From Homalodisca vitripennis (lineage: Eukaryota > Arthropoda > Insecta > Hemiptera > Cicadellidae): a DNA stretch of 64,000 bases. The first letter of the stretch is position 1. Every line of letters begins with the position of its first letter. The stretch is from assembly GCF_021130785.1 (NCBI RefSeq), contig NC_060209.1:23064001-23128000 (forward strand), read 5' to 3'. A model generated the notes under the pieces. That model saw only the letters and a list, made by a program, of their open reading frames with translations, made no database searches and was not told the DNA's origin. The position numbers were made by a program, and so were the translations under genes. Shown here one piece after another: positions 47,716 through 60,000 of the stretch.

Positions 47716-48750
47716 ATTCAATTCAATTCAAAAAGATTTATTTCCAAAAATTTACAAAATAAACTTTACAAACATTCAAGGAAATTGACACCCACATAGG
47801 CTGAAGCCTGTGCGTGGGTGCGAGCCGTTAATGTAACATAATATAATATACAATATTGAGGAGGTTCAAATTAAAAATGACATTTTTTGGTCTGGTACAT
47901 TATGACGAGTATGGAGTATTTTCATTGGTAATAATTGGGTGAGAGGAATCCAAAATTTAATAATAAAAAAAAGGAAAGTCTGTAATATAAAATAAACAAA
48001 AAAAATGCATGTTGTGGTTATGGACATAATTCTGCTCCAACGAGAGAGCCAGCCCGACGCGAAACGCGTTCCAGTACGACCGACGCACCACATCCGCGAA
48101 CCGGGCCACCGCCAGCGACCACCGCCCCGGCCCAACGACGACCGCTGTTCATCAACACCAGCGGTCTGTGATTTGGCAAACCGTCCAGCAGCCACCGCCG
48201 GGCCCAACAATAGCCACCGCGAAGGCCCAACCAACAGACAAGGCGCGCCAACCGCCGGAGGATGTGATTAACTGTAAGATAACGGATAGTGGACTGTTTG
48301 TCAAGGTCAGTGAAGAGGTCAAGGTAGGCTTATCTGTATCCCGAGACTATGACGCTTTCGGCCGCGTCTTTGCCAATACTAAGTATCCAGCCATGCACTC
48401 TCTTTAATATTATTATAAGAGCTTACAGAACATCCTCCAGAGTTTCTCAAATAGCTCGGAATATTCCTATATAATATATGCGCAATATAAAATGGACTTG
48501 TTGTTGAAAAAGACCTGCTTAGCTGCAGTGGTGGCTGTATTCCTATCGATTCTGCGGTTCGTGTAGAGTATGTATGGGATACATTGTTAAATATTAATCT
48601 CGGTTGTTTGAATATGTAGAGTAAGATGGTTTTTACATAAAGCGGTCTTATGCTGAGAACTTCAAAAATATTAAATAGATCATGTGTCGGAAACCAACTC
48701 CAATCGCGGCCTTTAAAATTGATTTTTGGACTATATATAATGGTTCTGCC
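47716..48750 (-). mobile_element. 5'-truncated LINE insertion, unit B only
   Basis: The insertion splits GTTGAATCATAGAT of unit A. AATCA flanks it on both sides (47711-47715 and 48751-48755). On the minus strand it begins within a reverse transcriptase C-terminus (48750-48379: TRTAESIGIQPPLQLSR, then YRNIPSYLRNS). It continues through a conspicuously GC-rich 3' UTR segment (about 48270-48000) and ends with AAATAAATC and a (GAATT)n tail at 47716-47740. This order is typical of jockey/CR1-related LINEs with microsatellite tails. The GC-rich segment gives long open frames on both strands (for example 47866-48234 and 48005-48271), but these are compositional. Confidence 0.78.
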
Positions 48751-48759
48751 AATCATAGA

Positions 48760-50050
48760 TAGTGTAGAGATTCTTTTAGGGAGATTGGATTACTGACCTT
48801 GTCCGTCTCTTTATGTTTACGATGTTCTTCATTCTCATGCAAAGTGAGCCTTGTTTGGTGCAGGGACCTTTTCAATGTGGGGCAAGAGGCAAAAACAATT
48901 TTTGAGTCTAAAATTGTGCCAGGCGTATGTTGATCTAATCAATAAAACTCACTAAATATAAACAATAAAAACGAATTTAACAACTTGCTTAAATTATTTT
49001 GCGTTTAATGTATTCTATTCGTAAAGGGGTTCACTATGACCCGCTAGGACATCTAAAAGTAAAAGCTGAATCTAAACACAGAGAAATGCAGTTTTAGTAG
49101 CCCATGAAATGCAACTCTGATTGTGACTAAATGTGTAGTTTATTTTGCTATTTGAATACGGATATGTTAACAATTGCGATAAAATATGATAAATCATTGC
49201 CGAGTGCAATAATCAGATGTGCCTTATATTGAGTACCAACAGAAAATCTGACCTGCCATAGAATAAGGCACATGTGTACAAACAAGATCGGTCAGTGTCA
49301 GCAGTAGTTGATATATTCACCATGGGGAACAATAAAGGAAAACTTCAGAGCTTAACAGTTTGTCATCGTCGCTATAACTTTCCTTATTTATTTAGTTCGA
49401 TACGACGTGACGTCTGTTACCTTGAGTTTGATAATCTACTCTGGAGAATTTATATGTTCTAAATTTCTGGATATCCCTTTTCTACTGTATACAAAGATAG
49501 AATTCAGCGAATAAATTTTTATTTTTAATAGGTTCTGTACAAAATATTGTAGAGAATATATTATATCACTTTATAGAGCAATCCAACTCTAGAGGTTATA
49601 CAGTATCGTAAAATGTGTGAGGCTATACGAATAACATACAGAATAATAATAATAACATGTGAGTTACTGTTTTAAGAAACGTATTTGTTGATGAACGATA
49701 TTATAACCAATCTGGAAACATATTTGAATACAAAGTTACAGTAAATAATATGTTGTAAATTTATTTCTTATTACTTTTTGCCTAATAGTTAACTTATATT
49801 CTTTTCTTAATGCCAAAGATTTTAACTACAGAAAATGCCAATTATACATAGGGAACATCGATATTGATTTAATAAATAATTATGATTCTCTACAGATAGG
49901 GTAGTAAAATAATAATTAATAATGTTACTGATAATTTATTACATAGCTCATTAATACTCGTTCAATAGAAGTTAAGTGCATTCTTTAAAAGTTTTATGTT
50001 GTTTTAGTCTACTCCAGAATACATCTTTATAAAGAAACGTACTAGAAGAA
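48760..50050. other. AT-rich noncoding DNA
   Basis: This is collinear with about 20790-22080 in unit A, with noticeable divergence. I see no gene. Confidence 0.5.
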
Positions 50051-50056
50051 ACTAAG

Positions 50057-50305
50057 GAAGATGTCAATTTTATATCTAGAAATTGTTACACCATCACTTT
50101 AAGTTGTAACTCTGAACCAGTAATGTCACAGAGATGGAAGAATCTTAAAGTATTTTAAATGACATTTTTTTATCCGACAGTAACGGAATTGCGCGTTTTC
50201 TTTACGACTTCAACAAAGTTGTCGCTAGTTTGTCAGGCTGAAGCATCTGTTCCAAGCCGTGTCACAAAGTTTGAATCACTCAGTCTTTACTTCAAATTTA
50301 TTTTA
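50057..50305 (+). other. Conserved block with acceptor-like site, unit B
   Basis: This is the counterpart of 22090-22315. The 19-codon frame and its stop are unchanged. The acceptor-like run reads CCGACAG. Confidence 0.25.
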
Positions 50306-50514
50306 TGATGTTTGCAAAAGTTTCCATCACTATTAAAAGTCGATTGACTACACAAACTTCGTCAAGGAATTAAGCGACTTACAATTTGTAGCAGACATTA
50401 AATTATGTATATTTGTTCCTTTGCATCCGGTTCAACTATCAAGGGAATTATTTTAACATACATATAAGACCAATTATTACAACATAAAACACTGTTTTAT
50501 CATTTTAAAAATGT

Positions 50515-51260
50515 GTAGGTTCTTAGTTATTCTTTCTTTATAAATTATATTATTCGATCAAACCAGGATATATTCATACATTATAGTTTTGTAGGTTCTT
50601 AGTCATTGCTTCTTCAGAAATTATACCTTTCAATCAGACCAGTTTGTATTTATAAATTGAAATAAATTAAGATATGTAGGTTCTTGGTTATTGTTTCTTT
50701 AAATTTCTTACGATTTAATCAGACCAGGTTATATTTATACATTGAGCTTATTAAGATTTTATATGTTCTTGGTAATTCTTTCTTCAGAAATTATATCATT
50801 CGATCAGACCAGGAAGCTATAGCTGTACATTACCAGGTTAAGTGTTAGAGAGGGCTTCTTAGTCCTAACTTCGCCTGGTTAAATAAGACATTCTTTACTT
50901 TTTTTTTACTTTTACATTACAAGTAACTTAGGATTTTTAGATTCTTTGTCATTGTTTCTTTAGAATTTATACCATTCTAAAAAACCAGGATACACTTATA
51001 TATATTAAAGTAAATTATGATTTGTTGCTTCTTAATCATTGTTTCTTTAGAATTTATACCACTCAAACAGACCAGGATGTATTTTATACTGAAGTAAATC
51101 AAGATTTGTAAGTTATTAGTCATTGTTTCTTTAGAATCTATACCATTCAATCAGACTATGACATACTTACACGTTGAAGTAAATAAAGATTTGTAGGTTC
51201 TTGATCATTGTTTATTTATAAATTGTACCTTTAAATCAGACCAGGATACATTTTATGGAA
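50515..51260 (+). repeat. About 85-bp degenerate minisatellite, unit B (about 8 units)
   Basis: Repeated GGTTCTTAGTCATTG and TCAGACCAGGATATA-type phrases recur as in 22525-23050. The array is interrupted at about 50815-50930 by a LINE-tail-like piece. Confidence 0.85.
50815..50930 (+). mobile_element. Probable LINE 3'-end remnant
   Basis: AGAGAGGGCTTCTTAGTCC, TAACTTCGCCTGGTTAAAT and AAGACATTCTTTAC followed by a T/A-rich tail resemble the short 3' ends of non-LTR retrotransposons. It has no counterpart in the unit A array. I identified no target-site repeat. Confidence 0.4.
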
Positions 51261-51714
51261 ATAAAAAATCAATACAAAAATCCATATAATTTTTTTAATG
51301 ATATAAAAATGAGAAAATGTACCCTATACGACTTTAAAATGTTATGTACATTACATGTTTCTGTCTGCAATGTTTCAAATGTATAATCGTATTACGAACT
51401 CGGTAAAATAAATGGTTTCGTTTACAAGATTCAGTATTACCAATTATCGGAAATATACTTAAAGTGACAAGCACTTTGTACAGTCATTACACAACTGGCA
51501 GGATCTATTCGTTCATAATTTAGATATATTTAAATTAAAAGAAATTATCTCTCTATTCCCGTATCAATTAAAACCGGAGTAATTAATTGTTTAATGTGTG
51601 TGCATAACATGAGCATAATGACAGTGAACAAGAGAAAGTGCCATGATTATTTATTATTCGTTATTCTAATTTTCAGGAATATATCAATTTAATATTTGGA
51701 GAATTTTTAAAGAA

Positions 51715-51925
51715 GAGCTAAAGCCGAGCGGTCTAAGACGTCGTCGGACTTTGGATGTGAGTTAGAGATAGGGCAGGTTAAAATCTTGGCAGTTTTAATC
51801 AGAATTATCGCACTTGTACTATATCGACTCTCATTGCACAGGTCAATGGTCCAAGAGGACAGACAAAGTAAGGTTTAAAAGTGTATTGGCCCTCCTTAAT
51901 TGAAAAAATACAAGTTTGATCTAAA
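51715..51925 (+). mobile_element. tRNA-derived SINE-like repeat, second copy
   Basis: AAGCCGAGCGGTCTAAGACG, TCGGACTTTGGATGTGAG and GCAGGTTAAAATC form the degenerate tRNA-like head. CACAGGTCAATGGTCC, GAGGACAGACAAAGTAAGG and TTTAAAAGTGTATTGGCC form the body shared with 34275-34525. Confidence 0.7.
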
Positions 51926-52144
51926 GCATCATTAGTATGTAATGAGAATTTAAGATTGTTCCCGTATGGTTTGAGTTTGAAATTGGAACTACTAGTATTT
52001 TATTGTTAACAGAACAACGAATTTTGGTTTCTCATTTTTAATTTTTTTAGGTAGTGTGAGTATAAACAGACGCCAATGTCTAATCAAATTCAATTTAAGT
52101 TAAAAACGATTGACAAGAAACGACCGTGCTGATGGCAGAAAATG

Positions 52145-52775
52145 TTTATTATGTGATCTGGTTTTATCATCACATGTATCTGCTGATTACGTTTGGTAAG
52201 AGCAAGAGGAACTAGTAAAATATGACAACCATTTATGTAGTTTCAAACCATGTAAGAGAGCAACAGTCTAGCCCTTTATTGTACATGGTACTGGATGATC
52301 TGGTTTTATCATCAGGCGTGTCTGCTGATTACGTGTGGTGAGTACTAGACGAAATGTCAGAACTAACAACCATTTCTATAGCTTCAAACCATGTAAGAGA
52401 ACAAAAGTCTAACATTTTATTGTACATGGCATGATATCGTTACAGAAAAGATAAGACCGTGGTGTCGATAGTAACTGTGTATTGGATGATCTGGCTTTAT
52501 CATCAGATGTGCCTCGTGATTACGTGTGTTGAGTACTAAACGAACTGTCAGAACTATCAACCATTTGTATAGCTTCAAACCATGTAAGAGAACAACAGTC
52601 TAGCTTTTATTGTACATGGCGTGATATCGTTTCAGACAAGATATGACCGTGGTGTTTATAGTAACTGTGTATTGGATGATCTGGCTTTATGATCAGATGT
52701 GCCTGGTGATTACGTTTGGTGGTGCTTGACCAACTGGTCAAAACTGACAACTTTTTCTATAAACAACGCTTAAAC
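52145..52775 (+). repeat. 180-bp tandem repeat (about 4 units), unit B only
   Basis: GGATGATCTGG(C/T)TTTATCATC starts at about 52293, 52494 and 52674, with a related start near 52152. Units share GATTACGTGTGGTGAGTACT, AGCTTCAAACCATGTAAGAG and TTTATTGTACATGGC. The last units contain an extra segment (ATATCGTT(A/T)CAGA(C/A)AAGAT, GACCGTGGTGT) that the first lacks. Confidence 0.85.
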
Positions 52776-52779
52776 AAAC

Positions 52780-54545
52780 TAAACAATATTGTCAAGCTCT
52801 GAACCAATAATGTTTTGGTTTTTGCGATAAATAATTCATAAAAAAATATATTAGTTTGCAAAAAATACTGAATGTTCACTGTCATACACGCCTCAAAGCT
52901 AAATAAAACTGTTTTTCTCGCTCAAAATAAAATTTATTATGAAAATTTAATTTTAATCAATTACGATTGACTGCTAGCATACAGTAGAATTAATTCTTTG
53001 AAAAATGTTGTTAAAAAACCTTCCTTTCCATGTTGCAATTGACCGGTCTTATTGCATTCTAAGATTCAGCTATATATCGGAATGGGATGTATAAAAATGA
53101 CACGTGTTTAATGCATTGAAAAACACACATCTATTGGTTATTGCATGTAAGAATTTTAATGCAGCGAAGTTAGAACTGTGCATTCTAGAGAATTTAACAT
53201 GCGATCAGTCCTTAATATGTTACTCGTTAAGTGAAAACAAGTAATTTGTATTTTATTTCTTATAAAAAGTTTGAGATTTTACTTCTACCAAATAATTACA
53301 GATATAAGGAGTTTGAGAGCTAGATGCTAAATATGTTCCAAATAAGAACATGTATCTCTGATAATTCATAGCACAGAATGTAGAATTCACAAGAGGCGAC
53401 TGTCTAATATTTATAGCTCTCAGCATCAGATAACAGCATTGTCAGTGTTGTGTTACTGGCAGATCAATTACAGCCTAATGCGTATTTCTGGTTCAGACAC
53501 AAGTTTGTGCCTTGACGCAACATTTGTTGCTTCTCAGTAAAAATTACCACACATTACATTTTATATTCATAGTATTAATAACAACCCATGAAATTCAATT
53601 TCAACCATATCGTTTGTCTAGAGGTAACACTCTCTCATTATAAATAAATATTATCACATATTACGGTATATTTTCTTACAACGTCATTTGTAACGACCCC
53701 AGAACAAACTTGTATGATTTTAATTATTCCTGTTGATGAAATTTTGTAATTACAAAAAAAGTCATCACTCAGTAAATTTTAGAATTTATCTCAGATGTTT
53801 ATAAACCAAACTAACTACAGTCTCGTTCATTCTAAAAATACCCGATATGAACAGTACTCGCAATACTCTATATTATAATTTAAATTACTCTACACAATTG
53901 TGTTACTATAATAAATGTTTTTTCATCAAAAATTAATGATTTCGGTAGAAATATCCATGAGACGAGACGAAATCAAGAAACTAATACTATGAGCACCTTG
54001 AACATTGGTATTTTATTCTTGTGGACTAGGTTTTGCTCCGAATCTGAACATCTATGACATAAATAAGTACAGAATACAATTAAGAAGCTTCACTGAAACG
54101 CTTTAGACTCTTATCCGATGATCGATTCTAATAATACTAATTTACTTGGTGCAGCATTTAACTTAGCGAGGGAATAGATCTCGCTTTCATATGAGGAGTG
54201 TGTGGCAGAAACTTTGTGCGATCAATCATAAATTTATAGATACCTGGAAAATGCTAAATCGTTTGCTTAGTGTTTTGAATCATCTAGTAAATCTTTTAAT
54301 TTTATTACAATTTTGCTATAGATAAAAATTTTTCACCAAAGTGTTGCTAAGCGCTAAAATCTGGAACGGCAGGTCTAATTCAGCTATTAATTTTTTTATT
54401 CAGTAATTCAACTGAAGTCCAAAGAAGGTTATATGGAGCGAAAAATTAGTAAAATTGTCCAGAATATTTTAAAATTTGGATAAATAATGGTAATATTTAC
54501 GACAATGCAATCTGAATTTAACTGACGCAAGTAGCTGAAACCTGA
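52780..54545. other. AT-rich noncoding DNA in the unit-B-only block
   Basis: I see no open frame of note, RNA gene or transposon end. Confidence 0.45.
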
Positions 54546-55097
54546 TTTTAGATTTTAATTTAGAAAATAATAAATATGAAGTGTTTGATCTCAAGTGTAA
54601 TACAGAGTACAAAATGAAAGTTACTATCTAGAATTAAAACATCTAATTTATTTGAAATTGTATTTAAACTAAACCTAATTGGTGTCAAAAACTATTAAAT
54701 TCAGTCCGTTTAGATTCACTTTTGTTCTAAAGGCATTTCCACTGTCATAGTTAGAGTTTGCCTTCTTGTCGCTACTATTATAAAAAAAGTGTCAGTTTAT
54801 TTACAGTTCCACAGTTGAATTTATGTTGTTGTGCCGATTAAACACCTATTAAATAAATAAGTTTTAATATAGCCTATAAATGTTAAGTTTTGAAAACCGA
54901 ATTCCCACCTTCTACCAAGTTCAAATTCACCAAGTTTGCAAAGCTTTTAATTCTGGTCTATCATATAAGTTTTCCTTTTTTTCTCCCTTTTAAGGACACT
55001 AATGCTTTCGATATAAGAGGAAAAGTGAAAAATCCTTGAAAATAAGTTAAAAATTGTTAAAATAATTGCTTATAGTTTTTGCACGATAGAAGTATCT

Positions 55098-55172
55098 TGA
55101 AGGAAACATAATTTTTTTCCGGATATTTGCCATTGTTCAGTGAAACAAAAATCAGTAACACTACGTTTCGAG
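55098..55172 (+). repeat. Isolated arm of the fold-back repeat
   Basis: GAAGGAAACATAATTTTTTT, CCGGATATTTGCCATTGTTC and ACTACGTTTCGAGAG match the left arm at 11281-11352. It is inserted next to GAAGTATCTTG, which is duplicated around it (about 55087 and 55181), and is absent at the corresponding place in A. Confidence 0.6.
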
Positions 55173-55299
55173 AGAGAAGAGAAGTATCTTGTTTTTCCGC
55201 CTGTAGTTAGCGTGAAATGGCTCGTTGAGGCGTGTTGGTATCCATCCCCCTGTTTTTTTAAAACACAGTAAAAATGTTAATATCAAGAAACCCAACCGG

Positions 55300-56560
55300 T
55301 TTCGAGTACTATGTTCATTAGCATTGGTTTTTAAACAGCGTGCGCCAATTAAACGAAGTTTACCTCAAGTTCCGTCTCCTTATCTATAACACAACTGAGG
55401 GCCCGCGAAAGATGGCTGTAACCTCCGGCGCTGCGCAGGGCTCTATCCTGGGTCCGGATCACTGGAATGTTATATACGACAGTCTATTGAGGTACGTGAT
55501 TCCGGATGAGTAGGTTTTTTTCAGTACAAATACAGTGAAATCTGTTTTGCTGAATCTGAGTTCTTTTATAACAAACATTGCAACAAATTTACATTAAATT
55601 TAATACAGTTGTTTAAACTTAAGTAAAGTAAACACAAAATGTAATTTTTTATAGGATATTCCAAATTCTGTGTATATTGCATTTTTTCAATCCAGTCGGG
55701 TACGCCGATGACGCCGTGGTTGTGATTTCCGCACGAAACGTTGAGGTGGCTCAGCTGAAGTGAACTAAGTCATGTGCGACATTAAAAAACTGGATGACAG
55801 ATCACGGCCTATCTCTTGTTCTAGCCAAGACAGAGATCGTGATCCTCACCAAAAAGAAGATAAAAACTGTCGTACTACTTGGCGTCAATGGAGGGACGTT
55901 GAAGACCATTCAAACCGCCAGTATCTCGGGATAATGGTCGATTGTAAGCTGATCTAGAAGTACCAGATTTTCCGAACTGCGGACAAGGCCACTAAGGGGG
56001 TCCAGTCTATTAGTCGGCCGATAGGCAACATCGGTGGTCCCAAGTCCAGCCGATGAAGACTTCTGATGAGTGTAATCCAGTCCGTTATCCTGTACGGAGC
56101 TTATGTGTGGGAAGATGCGCTGAACGTCGAAGCACATCGGATGCGGATCTCACAAGTGCAGCATTTACCAGCACTCATAGTTGATTCCGTGGCGTTCACG
56201 TAACGTTCTTCACACACGCAATGTTGGTGCTGTTTTGTAGATTCAGTCTGACAAGTGATGCTGGAGTGTCAGGAACAATGTACCTGTTTTTCGCAATTCG
56301 CCCAAGCAATCATCCGTGCAAAGAAGGCTGATCTAGATCGTCACGCGGTCTAGACCTTAGTTCTTCGAAGGCCAGATCAGCGTGAGCCTGAGGTCTTAGG
56401 TTACAATCAGACCTAAACTGAATATGATAAACAGTTTCCTGGTTAGGATCCTGAAGTATAAAGGAGGTATAGAGTGGGTAGTTCACGTCTTTTGTGAAAG
56501 TCCCACAGTACAGGCTGGCAACATGTGTGCATAAATGCACTTTCTTGCATCTCCCTTTTC
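55300..56560 (+). pseudogene. R1-like LINE fragment spanning the B/C junction
   Basis: This is the counterpart of 23795-24830. Reverse transcriptase motifs: KMAVTSGAAQGSILGP near 55410-55455, HWNVIYDSLLRYVIPDE next, then a relic of the ADD box (GYADDAVVV near 55697-55722). Further on come NGGT-type sequence, QTA(K)YLG, KATKGVQS and SVIQSVILYGA near 56085-56100. Unit B keeps GPDHWN, where A is more degraded. A 180-bp AT-rich segment at about 55515-55695 interrupts the region between the two RT boxes and is absent in A. Stops and frameshifts make it inactive. The 3' UTR is 56386-56560. Confidence 0.78.
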
Positions 56561-57734
56561 AAAAAATGTTCAAATCATAATTGAGTATATGTTCAGACGT
56601 TCGTACTTTTATGTAAATTCAACACTTCTTATATAACCTTCATGGAAATATTACACGTATCATATATTACACTACTTTGTCTTTTCACGATATTTGCCTC
56701 CATCAACAGGCTTAGCAGACAACATTAAACATTAAAATACAGCGCGAGAGGTCAGTAGTAATAATTGAAGAAGAAAACACTCTCTTGTACACAAATTGTC
56801 TCCCAGACTTGACAGCTGTCAGCTACAACGAACTTCTTTAAACTTGCAGTGTTTTGTTGCTCGACAGCCCTCACATTGAAGACTGGCGTCCACTTTTTGT
56901 TGGGGTTATCAAAACTTCATTTTTCACATGATTTTAGCATATGATTAGAATTTTTAATACATATATTGTACTCATCTAACATGGCTCTATGGACTGCTGG
57001 AGATCTAATGAGATAAATAGTTACAGATGGTGGGTGCAATGATGTAATTTTAGATCCCATATTCGTATATCCATAAAATCAATTTTACACGGTGGGTTAA
57101 TAAATATATGTGAAGGCTATAATATAAAGACGGTTAATGTTTTTTTACTATAACCAAGCAATAAATAAGATTATATATAAGGTGAAAAAAATTAGTAACC
57201 ATGTGATTTATATGTAAAGATTATTGAAAATGTTCCTGGAAAAAATAAAATTTCAAATTACTGTAAAATTTTATAGCTCTATACTTATACACTTTTACTT
57301 ATTAAAGACTGCTGCGAAGCTTAAGTATATAGCAAGGTAGGAAAGCGCCACAAATCCAGCGTGGGAGGCAAAATCTACAGCTCCTTTTATTCTAGATATG
57401 TCCTGCAGAAGATATATAGACTGGCAATCATACACAAAAGAATTCTTTTACACTCTCCTTGTAGATAAAAGAGAAATTGTGTCATCCTACTTAGTGATAG
57501 TCTTAAATGACGCCCAGCCAGACTTCATGAATGGATATGTACCACCATAGAACACATTTTTCCATGTATAAATGGTTTATTTCCAAATGCAATTTAGTTA
57601 TTTTAATACATATTTTAGTTGTAATTCACAGCCACTTATTCATAAACTTTTTATTAGGATAAAACACATAGCCGAAGGGATGTGTAATGTTTTTTTTCTT
57701 GTAATTAAAGCTAATACCTAAAATTAATAAAGTT

Positions 57735-57975
57735 TAAATTTTCTAATTTATCCCAAAATCATCAACTCTACCACACTGACCATCAGTAGACTAAAAAGTT
57801 AGGAACCAATGTGCAGCAAACAATAATAAGCTTTTTTGGTGAACTAGTCCATCAATAACGAATTTACTGAAGAGAAACTTGACCGAATCAATACAAATTT
57901 ATCACTTTGAATCGTTAAAATATTTTTGTATTAGTTAGATATGTGTTACGATATCGTTATTGTTTCAATAAAACA
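57735..57975 (+). repeat. 230-bp dispersed repeat, unit C
   Basis: GTGAACTAGTCCATCAATAA, ACGAATTTACTGAAGAG and CTTGACCGAATCAATACAA retain the core despite high divergence of surrounding unit C sequence. Confidence 0.7.
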
Positions 57976-58089
57976 TAGAACAGAAACACTACGACAGAAA
58001 GCATAATTAATATAAACAGCGTGTTGGTGTTCTGATATAAAACATGGTAGGAGTACACCACACCACAAGTCGTGTAACCGGCTTCGCTG

Positions 58090-59540
58090 AGGAAAAATTT
58101 CGAATCTAGAATTCATTTAACTCTCGAGATATCAGACAGATAAATAGATAGTTAGACAGAAATTAACACGTTTCCAGCCCCTCGAGTGCCAGGCTTCGCT
58201 GACGCTCAGTCAATAATCATAAATTTGCAGTTGCAGAAGGAAAGTATGCATGAATTTATGTATGTTTGTGTATAGAATGAAACTTTCTTGCTATCTTCTT
58301 CAGTTGGCTCCCTCTCTATTGGTTAAATTTCTCTCTGTGAGTAAGAGAGTTACACTTTATTCCCGCATTTAGGAAATAACTATTTTCATATTTTGGCATT
58401 TCCCGATGGTAACACAAAGAAACATACCTAATAGTGCTCTCATTTTTGTATCAAAAAATATTTCTTAGTATAAATTTAAATATATAGAGCACAAAATATA
58501 CCACATATATATTATAAAATTCACAACTAAACATTTTATTAAGAGTAAAACCACACGGAATGTACAGCGTTAATGTATTGCAGAGACAACCCAAGCACAA
58601 AGCGATAACATAAAACAGATGTTTCATTCATGAGATGAATTTCAAACATGAATGCACTTAAACCATATGTGGTTAATTATAACGCATTTTACAGTTAGAC
58701 TGAGAAAATACTCTAAAAGCTTGCGGTTTGGTGGATAATAATACAAAATAAAACAACAGTAGTAGTTCACAATTAATTATGCTCTGACTATTAATTCTCC
58801 CTTTGGTAACCAATAAGTAATTATATTGGCAGTAAGTAATTACTTACTCATACATTAAAATGTTTCCCAATCCGTTCCTATTTTCCTTGCTATAACCAAA
58901 TTGCCAGGATAATCTTGATTTTTTTCATTGAAAGCTCATTGAGAGTTCGGACACAACTCCAACGTCCAAACACGTGACTTTTCTTCGCATACGTCCTGCG
59001 GATAGACAGACAATCGTAAGGAAACGACAATTTTACATTCTTTCGGAAACAAAAGAGAAATTATACTACCGTACGGGCTTCAATGGCGCTCAGCCAAATC
59101 CCATGGATAGACATACATCATCATAAAACTCATTCTTGTCCATATATCAATTCAGTTTCATGCAGAATTGAAGTCTAGGGATGAAATATTTGTCGAGATA
59201 TAATAAGGACAGAAGGATAGATGTGATATAATAAGCAATATTGTACGCAAGAAATGACCACTAGGCTCTAATTCACAAAGAATGATGTGAACATTAGCTT
59301 TACCCGCTCGGCCAAATGTATAGAGTGACATGCACTACCATCAAAATCGATGTTGCTTATATTGAAATAAATTTAGTTCGTTCCCGGATATCATGCGGAA
59401 GTGAAATACAACAAACGGAAGTGAAAATTTCCAGCGCCTCGAGTGATAGGCTTCAGTAACGCTCAGCCAGTTACAATACAATAAGTGAGGAATAGAACAC
59501 TAACGATACAGCCTTGAACAAAAACATTCCAAAGTCTAAT
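58090..59540. repeat. Unit C region rich in the GACAGACAG/GATAGGCT repeat
   Basis: Copies or part-copies end with GCTTCGCTGACGCTCAGTC (about 58193-58212), GGCTTCAATGGCGCTCAGCC (about 59077-59096) and GGCTTCAGTAACGCTCAGCC (about 59450-59469). The two outer copies are preceded by CAGCCCCTCGAGTG or CAGCGCCTCGAGTG. Between them the sequence is AT-rich with no gene. Confidence 0.55.
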
Positions 59541-59924
59541 ATAAATCTTTACGTGAATGTTTTAATTAATCTTAAAATATTAATTAATGAGCTCCATTCA
59601 TCAGGTTTGTGAAACGGTTTAAGATGAGTAATTACCTCCTCTCTCTCCTCTGAGCCTCCTGGGAGCTTTGTTGGGAAGAGAAATTTGCAAAGGTGATTTT
59701 TCATAATTCTATAAACATAGATTCTTTTTGAACCAATACTATTCAAATTTAAGTATTTCACTTTATCATTCGTATAAATAAGATACTTTAACACTTTATG
59801 GTAACTTTATCAATTTTTATTGGTTTTGTATTATTTTTTAATTTTATGTAGTATATTGACACCAATAAACAATTTTAGTATTGTCATATTTTTTGCACTA
59901 ACCATTTTTTAGTAATTCCAAGTG

Positions 59925-60000
59925 GGACATATATGTCCCGCTGTCTTATAAGGGCCAGAGCTCTAAATTTTTATGTGGGACTTATATGTCCCGCTGTTCT
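59925..60000 (+). promoter_or_regulatory. Repeated palindromic subterminal motif of the piggyBac element
   Basis: GTGGGAC(A/T)TATATGTCCCGCTG occurs twice, at about 59922-59943 and 59973-59996, each a near-palindrome centred on ATAT. Repeated subterminal motifs of this kind are candidate transposase-binding sites. Confidence 0.5.

Larger units (their letters stand above)
51398..54545. other. Unit-B-only block (about 3.1 kb)
   Basis: Unit A runs from GTATAATCGTATAACGCAC directly into TTAGATTTTAATCTAG; unit B has this block between. It contains a SINE-like repeat (51715-51925) and a 180-bp tandem repeat (52145-52775). The rest is AT-rich with no gene. Without recognisable ends I cannot tell insertion in B from deletion in A. 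Confidence 0.7.
24641..56385 (+). repeat. Tandem segmental duplication, unit B (about 31.7 kb)
   Basis: This is the second direct copy of the unit. Relative to A it gains 33293-34935 (replacing about 390 bp of A), 36361-36945 (minisatellite expansion), 40104-41310, 42635-43360 (Penelope-like), 47716-48750 (LINE), 51398-54545 and 55515-55695. It lacks the mariner at 16863-18050 and three of the four 123-bp units found in A. LINE, hAT and dispersed-repeat relics at matching positions in both units predate the duplication. The unit-specific elements postdate it or reflect deletion in the other copy. Confidence 0.93.
56386..59787 (+). repeat. Third, partial and more diverged unit C
   Basis: This interval aligns with the start of units A and B but with far more substitutions and indels. 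Clear anchors are the LINE 3' UTR at 56386-56560, the conserved run near 56690-56930 (TGTCTCCCAGACTTGACAGC and neighbours), the block at 57735-57975, and 59560-59700, which matches 28255-28400. About 1.4 kb around 58090-59540 aligns poorly and carries extra copies of a dispersed repeat. The unit is interrupted at TTAA 59788-59791 by a piggyBac element. I could not follow it convincingly beyond 63397. Confidence 0.85.

Noticed and set aside
47866..48271. GC-rich open frames on both strands (Pro/Arg-rich and Gly/Trp-rich peptides)
   Set aside because: They lie in the 3' UTR of a LINE, absent from unit A. Frames on both strands are explained by GC content.
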